Positions 47,554 through 56,907 of a stretch of DNA of 64,000 nt are shown in pieces. Each line of letters starts with the position of its first letter. Position 1 is the first letter of the stretch. Under the pieces are notes generated by a model. That model was given only the letters and a program-made list of their open reading frames with translations, was not told the origin of the DNA and made no database searches. Source of the DNA: Providencia vermicola. Its GTDB lineage: Bacteria; Pseudomonadota; Gammaproteobacteria; Enterobacterales; Enterobacteriaceae. The DNA lies in contig NZ_JAGSPI010000003.1 of assembly GCF_020381325.1 (NCBI RefSeq), forward strand, positions 62,001 through 126,000, in the 5' to 3' direction. A program made the position numbers and the translations under genes.

Positions 47554-48006
47554 TTAAGACTTCCCAATTAATAGCGACAATATCCCTGCGGCAATCAAAG
47601 GCCCAACAGGAACACCTCTAAATAATGCAACACCAATCACGGTGCCAACAAGCAGTCCAGCGACGGTAGAGGGTTGATTTGACATTAACGCGACCCCGCG
47701 GCTCCCTAACCAGGAAACCGCGATACCAATGACGATTGCCAGAATGGATTTCCAATTTAAAAATGAGCCCAATACTTCGCTCGCGCTGATTTTACCACTT
47801 GCAATGGGAGCCATTACCCCAATAGTTAAAATCAGGATCCCGATGGTTAATCCATACTTTTCAATCCAAGGAAAATAATTATTTAGTGGTGTTATTCGTA
47901 CAACCAATAAAAATAACATGGCAAGTGTTACTGTCATATTATGGCTAATTATTCCTAACCCAGCTAAGACCAAAAGAATGATTAATGTGGGGTCAACGTG
48001 ACTCAT
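47554..48006 (-). CDS. yeaL: YeaL family inner-membrane protein (DUF441, UPF0756)
   Basis: This 150-residue membrane protein has at least four hydrophobic segments and matches the YeaL family: [47 protein letters not shown] and [19 protein letters not shown]. The function is unknown. ATG at 48006 has AGGG upstream and gives the family start. It is placed directly upstream of tmcA, unlike in E. coli, so the two may be co-transcribed. Confidence 0.88.
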   Translation of the reverse strand: MSHVDPTLIILLVLAGLGIISHNMTVTLAMLFLLVVRITPLNNYFPWIEKYGLTIGILILTIGVMAPIASGKISASEVLGSFLNWKSILAIVIGIAVSWLGSRGVALMSNQPSTVAGLLVGTVIGVALFRGVPVGPLIAAGILSLLIGKS

Positions 48007-48629
48007 AGATTTTTCCCTGTAGAACTGGCAATTTTTTGTGAGTAGCAAAATAACTTATTTTAAAACATGTTATTGGGTCATTAGTTAAGAAGCAAATAAT
48101 TACATCAACTCTTTTTGTTATTAGCCATATTCACTATTAAATCTGTGTTTTTATTCACCTAAACATGAAGTTTCAAATACGCATGAGTAACAATGGGGAA
48201 TTTTGATACAAATAAGCATCAAAAACTCCAGAGTGGGATATGATTAAAACTCGCGTCACGCGCCTCTTAATGAATTTCCGTCTCCCAGTATAATCCATGG
48301 CAAACGAGCAAAATGAAAAAATAAACCATGACTGCACTGGAATTTCACTGCCCGATAAAAACCTTAAGCTAAATTCTCGGAATATTCATCACTCTTTATT
48401 TTTTTATCTGCCTTTATTTTTGATTTTCCTCACGATAAACACCAACTCGTAGAGGGTTTTCCTGAAGTTTGCATCACATGTCTTATCCCCCCAGAAACGC
48501 ATCAATTATTGCGTATAATGCCCCAGAGTAATCAATACACAAAAACTTATAACCTAGCATTATTTATCATTTTAATGTTTTACATGCTTGTGCGACATTC
48601 AGCACAATTTCAACTCTAGGATTGAAAAC
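48007..48629. other. Long gene-free region upstream of the PPC/ECF operon
   Basis: About 620 bases hold the yeaL promoter (minus) and the promoter of the PPC-ECF operon (plus). An 84-codon open frame (48368-48619) has no start codon or recognisable motif. No known riboswitch consensus could be identified. A structured leader remains possible because the region is long. Confidence 0.45.
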
Positions 48630-49055
48630 ATGACCCAAGCATTACCCTTTTATTCAAATGCACGTTTTATTGCGATCCGTTTGCTTCCAGGTGACGACGT
48701 TTTATTAACCTTAAGAAAACAGATTGCCCTACATGGGTTCCAAGCCGCCTTTATTGCAGGTTGTGTAGGGAGCCTTACCAATGTTGCGTTACGTTTTGCT
48801 GGCCAAGAAGATACCGACCATATCTGTGGCAAATTTGAAATTGTTTCGTTAATTGGCACCTTAGAAGCCAATGGTGAACACCTGCATTTATCCGTTTCGG
48901 ATGAAAAAGGCCACATGCGAGGCGGTCATATGATGCCTGGCTGTAGTGTTAGAACAACATTGGAATTAGTCATTGGCGAGCTTGAAAATATTGCCTTTAC
49001 ACGGGAACCCTGCCCCCTTTCTGGTTATGAAGAACTTGTTGTTATTTCACGCTAA
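48630..49055 (+). CDS. PPC/DUF296 domain protein, predicted DNA-binding or accessory protein
   Basis: This 141-residue protein is a single PPC domain: FIAIRLLPGDDVLLTLRKQI, FIAGCVGSLTNVALRFAG, FEIVSLIGTLEANGEHLHLSVSD and the hallmark GHMRGGHMMPGCSVRTTLELVI. In plants PPC is linked to AT-hooks; prokaryotic stand-alone versions form trimers and have no established function. ATG at 48630 has AGGA upstream. It is the first gene of a tightly linked set with an ECF transporter, which suggests a role in the metabolism or regulation of the transported compound. Confidence 0.85.
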   Translation: MTQALPFYSNARFIAIRLLPGDDVLLTLRKQIALHGFQAAFIAGCVGSLTNVALRFAGQEDTDHICGKFEIVSLIGTLEANGEHLHLSVSDEKGHMRGGHMMPGCSVRTTLELVIGELENIAFTREPCPLSGYEELVVISR

Positions 49056-49089
49056 TTTTTCTATTTTATTTTGCAAGGAATCGTTTTTT

Positions 49090-49671
49090 ATGAGTAAACC
49101 ATCGTTTGTTTCCAGCCGCATCCTAACGCTAATTGTTTTTTCAATTGCGATCAATATGGTTGTAGGCCAATTAAGCTCCATGTTAAAGCTGCCTATTTTT
49201 CTTGATTCTATCGGAACATTAATTTGTGCCTTACTCGCAGGGCCTTGGGCTGCTCTCACTAGCGGATTATTGACCAACTTATTATGGGGACTTCTAAGTG
49301 GTCCAATCGCAGCAGCTTTTGCCCCCGTTGCAATGATGATAGGTTTAAGTGCTGGCCTTTTAGCACGTGCAGGTGGTTTTCGCACATTACCAAGAGTGAT
49401 TTTATCAGGCGTTGTGATCACCTTTGCGTTAATGATTGTTGCTGTGCCAATTCGAACGTATTTATTTGGCGGCACAACAGGTAGTGGTGCCGATTTCTTT
49501 GTCGCCTATTTCCATGCTGTGGGTGATAACTTACTTGAATCCGTTGCTATCACCGTTTTAGGGGCAAATATTGCCGATAAGATCATCTCAGCGCTCGTCG
49601 CATGGTTATTAGTTCGACAATTACCTGAACGTGTACAACGCAACTACCCTAATATGGCAAAGGTCCGCTAG
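49090..49671 (+). CDS. ECF transporter substrate-binding (S) component
   Basis: This 193-residue protein has six hydrophobic segments. The early LPIFLDSIGTLICALLAGPWAALTSG region resembles the family of ECF S components that includes vitamin and precursor transporters. It binds substrate and uses the T and A proteins encoded next for energy coupling. ATG at 49090 has AAGGA upstream, 34 bases after the PPC gene. Its substrate cannot be assigned from the sequence. Confidence 0.8.
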   Translation: MSKPSFVSSRILTLIVFSIAINMVVGQLSSMLKLPIFLDSIGTLICALLAGPWAALTSGLLTNLLWGLLSGPIAAAFAPVAMMIGLSAGLLARAGGFRTLPRVILSGVVITFALMIVAVPIRTYLFGGTTGSGADFFVAYFHAVGDNLLESVAITVLGANIADKIISALVAWLLVRQLPERVQRNYPNMAKVR

Positions 49672-50376
49672 ATGCACCCGTTTACCTCACTGACGTTGTG
49701 GCTTTGGCTCAGTGCCAGTGCATTGCTATTACCGCTAGACTGGCCATTGATTCTGCTGGGGTGTAGCACATTTCTTGCTTTACTATCATGGCCCCCAGCT
49801 CGCCCTCGCTGGAAAATTGTTGCATGGTTTATGATCCCAATGGCATTAGGTTTATGGCTAATACATGGAGGGTGGTTCGCACAACTGCTGACAGGTGAAA
49901 CACTGAAAAATAGCCGACCTGAGTTTGCTTTAGCCTTATGGTTTAAGTTGCTAACAATTATCAGTTGTTCACAACTTTGGCTGCAATATGTACCCACTGA
50001 GCGGTTTATCCGTGCTTTATTTGCTAGCAGACTACCTGCTAGCTTCTCTTACCTCTTTGCTGGACCTCTCTTACTTGTCGAGCAACTTAAGCAACAGTTG
50101 AAGACAATTCGTGAAGCACAGTTAGCACGAGGCGTCCCCCTTGATGGCAACTTTTGGGAGCGGTGTATTTCATTACCTGCCATGTTGTTCCCATTAGCCA
50201 GTAATGCCCTAAGCGAGCTAAGTATTCGTGGGGCAGCGCTGGATATGCATGCGTTTCGCTATAGCACCAAACGCACGACATTGAACCCACCGGCGGATAG
50301 CTATTCGCAAGTTATATTACGTTACAGTCTGTTATTATTGATATTTATTGAAGGTGGATTAGCTCTGTGGTGGTAA
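49672..50376 (+). CDS. ECF transporter transmembrane (T) component, CbiQ family
   Basis: This 234-residue protein begins directly after the S-component stop. It has four to five membrane helices, and the coupling helices contain IREAQLARGVPLDG and the second ARG-like SIRGAALDM, which contact the ATPases. It is shorter than many EcfT proteins but has the family ending. The final codons overlap the next gene. Confidence 0.83.
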   Translation: MHPFTSLTLWLWLSASALLLPLDWPLILLGCSTFLALLSWPPARPRWKIVAWFMIPMALGLWLIHGGWFAQLLTGETLKNSRPEFALALWFKLLTIISCSQLWLQYVPTERFIRALFASRLPASFSYLFAGPLLLVEQLKQQLKTIREAQLARGVPLDGNFWERCISLPAMLFPLASNALSELSIRGAALDMHAFRYSTKRTTLNPPADSYSQVILRYSLLLLIFIEGGLALWW

Positions 50377-51233
50377 ATTTACAGCAAATGCAATTTATTC
50401 CCCAAGGTGCACAGCACCCGTTACTGGGGCCCATTGACCTCCAGCTTAATGCAGGCCAATGGCTTTGCGTATTGGGAGGAAATGGCAGTGGAAAAAGCAC
50501 ATTAGCACAGATTCTTGCTGGTTGGCATGGGGACTTATTACATGGTGAGTTAACAGGGATAGCCGATGTATTACAACAACCGCTAGTAAATAACGTATTA
50601 GTCCAAGCGTCTGTTACACGCCAACTTATTCAGCAATCCCCTCAGTTACAGCTTTCTGGCTGCACATTTACCGTCGAACAAGAAATTGCCTTTGGCCCCG
50701 AAAACTTAGGCTTGTCACCCGATGAAATCGCGCAACGTGTCGAACATGCCATCGCATTCACTTTTTGTGAGCCACTCAGGCATCGGCACCCTGCAACCTT
50801 ATCGGGTGGAGAAGCTCAACGTGTTGTTTTGGCAAGTGCCCTTGCGATGCGTCCCCAATTATTGTTGTTAGATGAAGCTTTTAGTCGATTGACCCCCAGT
50901 GCGACACAGCGCCTATTGTCTCAATTGAAACACTATTCAATTCACACCAATTGCTGCATCATATTATTTGAGCGTAATTTATTGCCCGCTATCAATTACT
51001 GTGAAGACTACCTTTTACTCAGTAGCGGTGAGGCATTTTCTGAAGCAGGGAGAATGCTCTCCAGTGGTGCCTTAGAATCGATTTTCCCAAGCTCAATCGC
51101 CACAATTAATATGCCCGATGCATGGCGTGCGATTGGGGAGTTAATTAACCTCGGCGAATGGCAAAGTTCAATCCCTCGTGATGAAACACAATTAATTGAT
51201 GCATTTAAGGTGTTATATGCTACAACTCAATAA
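50367..51233 (+). CDS. ECF transporter ATPase (A component 1)
   Basis: This 288-residue ABC ATPase has Walker A GGNGSGKST, signature LSGGEAQR and Walker B LLLLDEAF, with a switch region around IILFERN. FTVEQEIAFGPENLGL is the EcfA-type Q-loop. The start is GTG at 50367 and overlaps ecfT by ten bases. A C-terminal extension of about 50 residues follows the nucleotide-binding domain. It forms the motor with the second ATPase encoded next. Confidence 0.85.
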   Translation: MVVNLQQMQFIPQGAQHPLLGPIDLQLNAGQWLCVLGGNGSGKSTLAQILAGWHGDLLHGELTGIADVLQQPLVNNVLVQASVTRQLIQQSPQLQLSGCTFTVEQEIAFGPENLGLSPDEIAQRVEHAIAFTFCEPLRHRHPATLSGGEAQRVVLASALAMRPQLLLLDEAFSRLTPSATQRLLSQLKHYSIHTNCCIILFERNLLPAINYCEDYLLLSSGEAFSEAGRMLSSGALESIFPSSIATINMPDAWRAIGELINLGEWQSSIPRDETQLIDAFKVLYATTQ

Positions 51234-52020
51234 CGTCAGTTACCGCTGGCCAAGCTCAAATATCGATAATATTTCTGATTTATCATTCAATGTACAGGCT
51301 AGTGAATGGGTTGCGCTTGTTGGTGATAATGGCGCAGGGAAATCGACACTTTTGCGACTTTTAGCGGGGTTATTATCCCCTAACCAAGGTGATTTACTGC
51401 TACATAACCAGCCCCTCGCACAATTAACGACCCCTCAACGCGCTAACCAAGTCGGTATCTTATTTCAAGAGGCGGAAAAGCAAATTTTCCACAGCACAGT
51501 AAAAGCCGAAGTCGCATTTGGATTAAAACGAAAAAAGCTACCAAAAGAGATCATTACTGAACGTGTACAAGATGCGTTGGAAGCTTGCCACTTAACTGAT
51601 GTTGCGGACAAACACCCACTCGACCTGCATGCAGGACAACGAAGAATGGTTGCGGTCGCCTGTTTAGAAGCCGTCTCGCCATCACTAATCTTACTCGACG
51701 AGCCAAGCCGTGACTTCGATGCGTTATGGATACAGCGGTTTGAAAATTGGTTGAATTTACAACGAATTAAAGGTACCACTATTGTGACTATTAGCCATGA
51801 TTTTGACTTTGTGGCGCGTCATTTTAAACGGGTGCTACATTTATCCCATGGAAAACTGATTGCAGATGGCTCACCAATAGAGGTGCTCAATCATCATACA
51901 TTACAAGTTGAGTCTGAGCTCCCTGCTCCAACTTTGATTTCATTGAGCCAAAAATTGGCACTATCAACCGCATCCGTCACACCGAAAGCATGGGTTAAAA
52001 ATTTTCTTCATCTTGATTAG
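51217..52020 (+). CDS. ECF transporter ATPase (A component 2)
   Basis: This 267-residue ABC ATPase has Walker A GDNGAGKST, Q-loop VGILFQEAEKQIF and Walker B LILLDEPSRDFD with the switch ISHD. The signature motif is degenerate (LHAGQRRM instead of LSGGQ), so one of the two ATP sites of the motor may be impaired. ATG at 51217 has AAGG upstream and overlaps the first ATPase gene by 17 bases. It is the last gene of the operon. Confidence 0.85.
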   Translation: MLQLNNVSYRWPSSNIDNISDLSFNVQASEWVALVGDNGAGKSTLLRLLAGLLSPNQGDLLLHNQPLAQLTTPQRANQVGILFQEAEKQIFHSTVKAEVAFGLKRKKLPKEIITERVQDALEACHLTDVADKHPLDLHAGQRRMVAVACLEAVSPSLILLDEPSRDFDALWIQRFENWLNLQRIKGTTIVTISHDFDFVARHFKRVLHLSHGKLIADGSPIEVLNHHTLQVESELPAPTLISLSQKLALSTASVTPKAWVKNFLHLD

Positions 52021-52022
52021 AT

Positions 52023-52048
52023 AAAAAAATAGCCTGCTAAGCAGGCTA
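52023..52048 (-). terminator. Rho-independent terminator of purC
   Basis: AGCCTGCT and AGCAGGCT form the stem. On the minus strand seven T follow. It lies 27 bases after the purC stop and next to the end of the ECF operon. Confidence 0.8.
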
Positions 52049-52074
52049 AAGTCATTCTATTTTATAGGAAATAA

Positions 52075-52788
52075 TTAATCTAATTGAACCCCGATGCGGC
52101 GCGCAACTTCTTCATAAGCTTCAATCAAACCACCAAGGCTTTGGCGAAAACGGTCTTTATCCATTTTGTTTAGTGTTTCTTTATCCCACAAACGGCTACC
52201 ATCAGGGGAAAACTCATCACCCAGAACCACTTGGCCGTTAAATAAACCAAACTCCAATTTAAAATCAACTAAAATCAAACCTGCATCTGCAAAAATCTTG
52301 CTTAATACATCATTAGCTTTGTAGCTAAGCTCACGCATTTTAGCGAGATTTTCTTTGCTCACCCAGCCAAACGTTTCGCAGTAAGATTCGTTAACCATTG
52401 GGTCGTGTTTAGCATCGTCTTTTAAGAACAGGTCAAATAGTGGTGGGTTTAATACCATCCCTTCTTCAACACCTAAACGCTTCACTAATGAGCCCGCAGC
52501 ACGGTTACGGATCACGCACTCAACTGGCACCATGTCTAACTTTTTGACCAGTGCTTCGGTGTCGGACAGTAACGCTTCCATTTGTGTTGGAATACCCGCT
52601 TCTTCTAACTTACTCATAATGAAGTGGTTAAACTTGTTATTGACCATGCCTTTACGGTCAAATTGCTCGATACGCTCACCATCGAGTGCTGATGTATCAT
52701 TACGGAATTCCAGAACTAACAGATCAGGATCCTCAGTGGTATAGACAGTTTTTGCCTTGCCACGATACAACTCAGCTTTCTTTTGCAT
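52075..52788 (-). CDS. purC: Phosphoribosylaminoimidazole-succinocarboxamide synthase
   Basis: This 237-residue SAICAR synthetase joins aspartate to CAIR in purine synthesis. Typical segments are [38 protein letters not shown] and [11 protein letters not shown] followed by the [12 protein letters not shown] motif (here [12 protein letters not shown]). ATG at 52788 has GGAG upstream, and the length matches E. coli PurC (237). A PurR box overlaps its predicted promoter. Confidence 0.96.
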   Translation of the reverse strand: MQKKAELYRGKAKTVYTTEDPDLLVLEFRNDTSALDGERIEQFDRKGMVNNKFNHFIMSKLEEAGIPTQMEALLSDTEALVKKLDMVPVECVIRNRAAGSLVKRLGVEEGMVLNPPLFDLFLKDDAKHDPMVNESYCETFGWVSKENLAKMRELSYKANDVLSKIFADAGLILVDFKLEFGLFNGQVVLGDEFSPDGSRLWDKETLNKMDKDRFRQSLGGLIEAYEEVARRIGVQLD

Positions 52789-53007
52789 CTTACACACTCC
52801 AGAGATGTGATTAAACTATAGAGAAAAACAATAGGTGAATAGATTTTGTGACGCTGTTTTGCAGAACACAAAATTAACGGAAAATAGAAAACAGATGAAA
52901 ATGCCTTTTCTCAGTTAATTTTTTGCTCTGTTTCAGTCAACTAACCATCAAACCGCATCGTTAATCTAACTTACTGATATTCAATATTTTATCTTTCAAT
53001 GCCTATT

Positions 53008-53046
53008 ATGATAATAAAATTTCACGTTTGACGCAAACGATTACTT
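53008..53046 (-). promoter_or_regulatory. purC promoter with overlapping PurR operator
   Basis: On the minus strand TTGCGT and TATCAT are separated by 17 bases, a good sigma-70 promoter. ACGCAAACGATTACTT (53031-53046) matches 13 of 16 positions of the PurR consensus and covers the -35 hexamer. The leader would be about 210 bases long. Confidence 0.6.
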
Positions 53047-53221
53047 AATGATAAACACTGATTTTTTGTCCATTTGTTTTTCTATTATAAGTCATCGTTA
53101 ACAATGGGAGACGTTAAAATGAAGTATCCGCCTTTAATTTGCTAATAACTAATTAGCTAGCTATATCTTTGATAACAAAAGGAAGCGGCATAATGAATAA
53201 ACTGATTAATAATCAGAGTTA

Positions 53222-53833
53222 TTATTTGGATTGGTTCAATGGTGATTGACTAATAACAACTAATTTATGTGGATGAATATCCTTGTCTTTCCCCCAGTAC
53301 ACGTCTATCCAGTTAAGGTAAAAATCCTCCATATTGGCAATACGAGCAAGGGACCTCTCTTCTTCTTCGCCATTAGATGCGTAGACAAAGTAATTTTGAC
53401 TAAAAGCCCAACTGATCATCGTTTCCCAAAAACGCTGTCCAGCATCGGTTTGTTCTTCATCAGTAACCATGATGGAATAAGAATTAAGTAAGTTAATGAA
53501 AAACTGACGAGGTAAATCTTTAATTATTTCAACATGGTTATATGCGCTACTGCGCCACACTTTAACCTGAGTACAGGTGGTTTTCCCTATTACGATGTCC
53601 CGTCGAAACCGCAGTTCGACCAAATACACTGTTTCGGGCTTCTCACCTTCTGCAATTAAGCGATATTGATCCTTCGTTCGTGATTTCACTAAACGGTAAC
53701 CTTTGGGTAAAACAAAACCAGGGAGTACAAATTCACTCACACCTTCTGCTAAAAAATGTAGGGTATCTTCTACATTTCGGCGGTTGATGCGTAATTTTTG
53801 GTTAAATTCTGTCCCTGAAATTTTCCTTGGCAT
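53222..53833 (-). CDS. Unrecognised conserved-looking protein between bamC and purC
   Basis: This 203-residue protein has no signal peptide, membrane segment or motif I recognise. It looks like a folded soluble protein with mixed charge: NQKLRINRRNVEDTLHFLAEG, PKGYRLVKSRTKDQYRLI, ELRFRRDIVIG, FWETMISWAFSQNYFVYAS and YLNWIDVYWGKD. ATG at 53833 is preferred, since upstream codons run into the bamC terminator; no strong ribosome-binding site is visible. In E. coli purC directly follows bamC, so this is an insertion. A mobile-element or phage-derived origin is possible but not shown. Confidence 0.55.
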   Translation of the reverse strand: MPRKISGTEFNQKLRINRRNVEDTLHFLAEGVSEFVLPGFVLPKGYRLVKSRTKDQYRLIAEGEKPETVYLVELRFRRDIVIGKTTCTQVKVWRSSAYNHVEIIKDLPRQFFINLLNSYSIMVTDEEQTDAGQRFWETMISWAFSQNYFVYASNGEEEERSLARIANMEDFYLNWIDVYWGKDKDIHPHKLVVISQSPLNQSK

Positions 53834-54013
53834 AATATCGTTGCTACCGTTTTGTGTGGGTTTCGTCGAGTGATTATGCACGTATTGCCTCTGCGGTGTG
53901 ATTGATATTAAATGAAGTATATCCGAAAAATTGCTGATGATAAATTCATCAAAATATACGCGACGTGTATCGATTATTAAAATAAATAATCGATCACTGT
54001 TATATTTTTCCCA

Positions 54014-54046
54014 TAAAAAAACCGTGGCTAATCGCGCCACGGTTCT
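54014..54046 (-). terminator. Rho-independent terminator of dapA-bamC
   Basis: AACCGTGGC and GCCACGGTT form the stem around CGCGATTA. On the minus strand TTTTTTT follows. It lies about 26 bases after the bamC stop, so bamC and purC are not one operon here. Confidence 0.85.
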
Positions 54047-54071
54047 ATTTTTAACCATCAAAACTGAGTGA

Positions 54072-55124
54072 TTATTTTTTTGTTGGGGCTTTACTGAACG
54101 CCGCTTTTAATGCTGCAACCATTTCGTCATTTTGTTTCTGCGTTAATGCAACGCCTTTTGTCGAAATAAACTGCAACGTACTACGGTTGTTTAAGTCGCC
54201 CACTTGCACTTTATAGTCTGCTTCAGGCACAGTTGGGTCATCAATACCCAACGCTTGCCACTCAGAACTACTTAAACCTTTATAAGTCACCATCACTGAA
54301 CCCGTTGAGCGCGTGCGGTCACCGACTTTCATCCCCACGCTTTCTAAGGTGTGCGGTAAACGTTCCCATACAGCATCAAACGGTGCACGGACAACAATCA
54401 GCGGTAAACCAGTATCATCACTGCCAGTTTGCACATCAATGATGCCATAAGCGTTTTGCAGGCTATTTTTATTTGAGGTATCACGTAACGCATACAAGTT
54501 GTCAGTTAATTCATTTAATAACAATTTGTTATAACGTTGAATTTCAACAACATCCGTAATGGTTTCATCACCTTGACGCATACCTAAGTTAGTCACCGTC
54601 AAGGCTATCATGCCATTCTCAGGTTTAACTGACACTTTATGACGACTTTCCATCGGAATGTTTTCGTCAGCACGCGTCCATTTTACCCAATCAGTTTCAA
54701 TGGAGTGAGTACCGTCATCTTTCGATGAAACTGGAATGTTACGTTGCTCTAAGATCATCGTAACTTGTGACCATAAAGCACTATTTTCAGGTGTGTTTTC
54801 TAGCAACAAACGACTTGCATCAGCGCTATTTTCCGTGCGCGAACCAGCTAATTGCGAAATCGTCAGTACTGGTGGACGAATATCTAACGCTTTCCCAACT
54901 GGACCTGTTGAGGTCGTTTTTGGAATGTCGTACTCACCATTTTGTGCAGGCAATGTAATCCCTTGCGGCACATTTAATACTTTCAATGGCGCGGTGTTAA
55001 GGTATTCCTCATCACCACTGACCTGACGTTTATAGCGCTGATCGCTGGAGCAGGCTGCCAGTAACACCACAAGTGACAGGCCAGCAACCTTCATAACCTT
55101 CGATTTTTGCAATAATGTTGCCAT
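54072..55124 (-). CDS. bamC: Outer membrane protein assembly factor BamC
   Basis: This 350-residue lipoprotein has a signal ending at LLAAC (Cys25). It belongs to the BAM complex that inserts beta-barrel proteins into the outer membrane. The N-terminal unstructured part contains QRYKRQVSGDEEYL, and two helix-grip domains follow. The C-terminal half (VRAPFDAVWERLPHTLESVGM, KVQVGDLNNRSTLQFI) matches E. coli BamC closely. It lies 16 bases downstream of dapA. Confidence 0.95.
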   Translation of the reverse strand: MATLLQKSKVMKVAGLSLVVLLAACSSDQRYKRQVSGDEEYLNTAPLKVLNVPQGITLPAQNGEYDIPKTTSTGPVGKALDIRPPVLTISQLAGSRTENSADASRLLLENTPENSALWSQVTMILEQRNIPVSSKDDGTHSIETDWVKWTRADENIPMESRHKVSVKPENGMIALTVTNLGMRQGDETITDVVEIQRYNKLLLNELTDNLYALRDTSNKNSLQNAYGIIDVQTGSDDTGLPLIVVRAPFDAVWERLPHTLESVGMKVGDRTRSTGSVMVTYKGLSSSEWQALGIDDPTVPEADYKVQVGDLNNRSTLQFISTKGVALTQKQNDEMVAALKAAFSKAPTKK

Positions 55125-55140
55125 TAAAATTCCCTAAATT

Positions 55141-56049
55141 TTACAGTAACCCAGCGAGTTTTAAAGCGTCCTCAACTTTTTGCTGGCCTGCTGCAGTTAA
55201 CGGTGTCATTGGTAACCGTAATGTCCCGTCGGCAATCAGACCTAAGCGATGACAACCCCATTTCGCTGGAATTGGATTCGGTTCAACAAATAACTGTTGG
55301 TGTAAGCCCATCAGTTTTTTATTTAATTCACGCGCCTCAGTATATTTGCCTGCAAGCGCTAAGTCACACATTTTTACCATCTGAGCCGCAGCAACGTTCG
55401 ATGTCACTGAAATAACGCCCTTTCCACCCAGTTGCATGAAATCAAGTGCGGTCGCATCGTCACCCGTTAATAGCACAAAATTATCATCAACCAGCTCTTT
55501 GATTTGATGAACACGTGCTAAGTTCCCTGTCGCCTCTTTAATTGCGACAATATTCGCCAATTTTGCTAAACGACCCACAGTTTCTGGCAGCATATCGCAG
55601 CCTGTACGTGATGGTACATTATAGAGAATTTGTGGCAAGCTCGTGTTTTCTGAAATTGCTTTAAAGTGTTGATATAACCCTTCTTGTGAAGGCCTATTAT
55701 AATAAGGTGTTACGGTCAGGCAAGCAACTACACCACTGTTTTCAAAATCATTTGTGAGTGAAATAGCTTCTGCTGTTGCATTTGCTCCCGCCCCGGCAAT
55801 AATCGGGATACGACCATCAGCAAGCTCTAATGTTGCCTTCACAACATCCACATGTTCTTTATGCGTTAAGGTTGCTGATTCACCAGTAGTACCAACAGAA
55901 ACGATAGCCGTTGTGCCGCTTTCCACATGGTAATCGACCAATTTTTTTAAGCTAGCTTTATCTAAACGCCCTGCTGAATCCATTGGTGTGATAACTGCGA
56001 CAATACTTCCTGTTAAAAATTCTTTGTAGTTTGCGTTTCCATTAGCCAT
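55141..56049 (-). CDS. dapA: 4-hydroxy-tetrahydrodipicolinate synthase
   Basis: This 302-residue aldolase-fold enzyme condenses pyruvate and aspartate semialdehyde in lysine/diaminopimelate synthesis. [13 protein letters not shown], the Tyr in [12 protein letters not shown] and the Schiff-base Lys in [13 protein letters not shown] are visible. ATG at 56049 with AGGGG upstream gives near-family length (E. coli 292); 33 further in-frame codons are not supported. It has a ten-residue N-terminal extension ([10 protein letters not shown]). It is divergent from gcvR as in E. coli. Confidence 0.95.
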   Translation of the reverse strand: MANGNANYKEFLTGSIVAVITPMDSAGRLDKASLKKLVDYHVESGTTAIVSVGTTGESATLTHKEHVDVVKATLELADGRIPIIAGAGANATAEAISLTNDFENSGVVACLTVTPYYNRPSQEGLYQHFKAISENTSLPQILYNVPSRTGCDMLPETVGRLAKLANIVAIKEATGNLARVHQIKELVDDNFVLLTGDDATALDFMQLGGKGVISVTSNVAAAQMVKMCDLALAGKYTEARELNKKLMGLHQQLFVEPNPIPAKWGCHRLGLIADGTLRLPMTPLTAAGQQKVEDALKLAGLL

Positions 56050-56335
56050 AGCGATACCCCTTAAATAATTGAACCTCCATGTTACGTTTTCATTTCCAAG
56101 AAGAAAACCACCCAACAGCAAGATTTTAATGAATTTTGTTAATGCCAACAGAGTTAACTTAAATAGAAGTAATAATTCACTGACTTTTCTCGCAAGAGTG
56201 AATGACGCCTCTTGGCAGATGTCACTTTTTATGGTTTCCTTACTCCCAGTGGCCGTCAGTTTTTATAGTCTCGATTTAAGGCTATATTCTAATCAAATAT
56301 TTAACTGGCATAATCAAAAAAATAAGGAATAGACT

Positions 56336-56893
56336 TTGCCTAAGACTGAACAGCAATTTCTTGTCATTACTGCGCTGGGAACAGATCGTCCGGGCATCGT
56401 GAACACCATTACACGCATTGTTAGTGAGTGTGACTGTAATATTGAAGATAGTCGCTTAGCGATGTTTGGCAAGGAATTCACCTTCATTATGATGTTATCT
56501 GGCAGTTGGAATGCAATTACCTTGCTTGAGGCAACCTTGCCCCCTAAGGGAGCCGAGCTCGACTTGCTGATTGTCATGAAGCGAACTCAGAGTGTTCAAA
56601 TAACTTATTATCCATCCACAGTTACTGTGAATGTCGTTGTCGATGATGCACCTCGAATTGTCGAGCAATTCACAAATTTATTTACAACTTCGCAATGTAA
56701 TATCGCAGAACTTGTTTCTAAGACTCAACCAGCCAATAATAATATGCCTGCTCAACTGGAAATTCAGATTACTGCACATGACCCGTTGGACGATAATGGC
56801 ATAATTATAAAGAATAAATTTCAACAACTATGTACAATGCTAAATGCCACAGGCAATATCAGTATTGTTAACAACCCCAATATGCAGAGTTAA
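56336..56893 (+). CDS. gcvR: Glycine cleavage system transcriptional repressor
   Basis: This 185-residue protein with two ACT domains binds GcvA and blocks activation of gcvTHP when glycine is low. FLVITALGTDRPGIVNTITRI begins the first ACT domain, and the block SRLAMFGKEFTFIMMLSGSW is conserved; the second lies around residues 90-175. The start is TTG at 56336 with AAGGA six bases upstream, the same rare start as in E. coli. It precedes bcp by 14 bases. Confidence 0.93.
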   Translation: MPKTEQQFLVITALGTDRPGIVNTITRIVSECDCNIEDSRLAMFGKEFTFIMMLSGSWNAITLLEATLPPKGAELDLLIVMKRTQSVQITYYPSTVTVNVVVDDAPRIVEQFTNLFTTSQCNIAELVSKTQPANNNMPAQLEIQITAHDPLDDNGIIIKNKFQQLCTMLNATGNISIVNNPNMQS

Positions 56894-56907
56894 CGGAGAT
56901 ATATGTA

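Noticed and set aside
48368-48619. 84-codon open frame upstream of the PPC gene
   Set aside because: It has no start codon near its beginning, no ribosome-binding site and no recognisable motif; AT-rich chance frames of this size are common.
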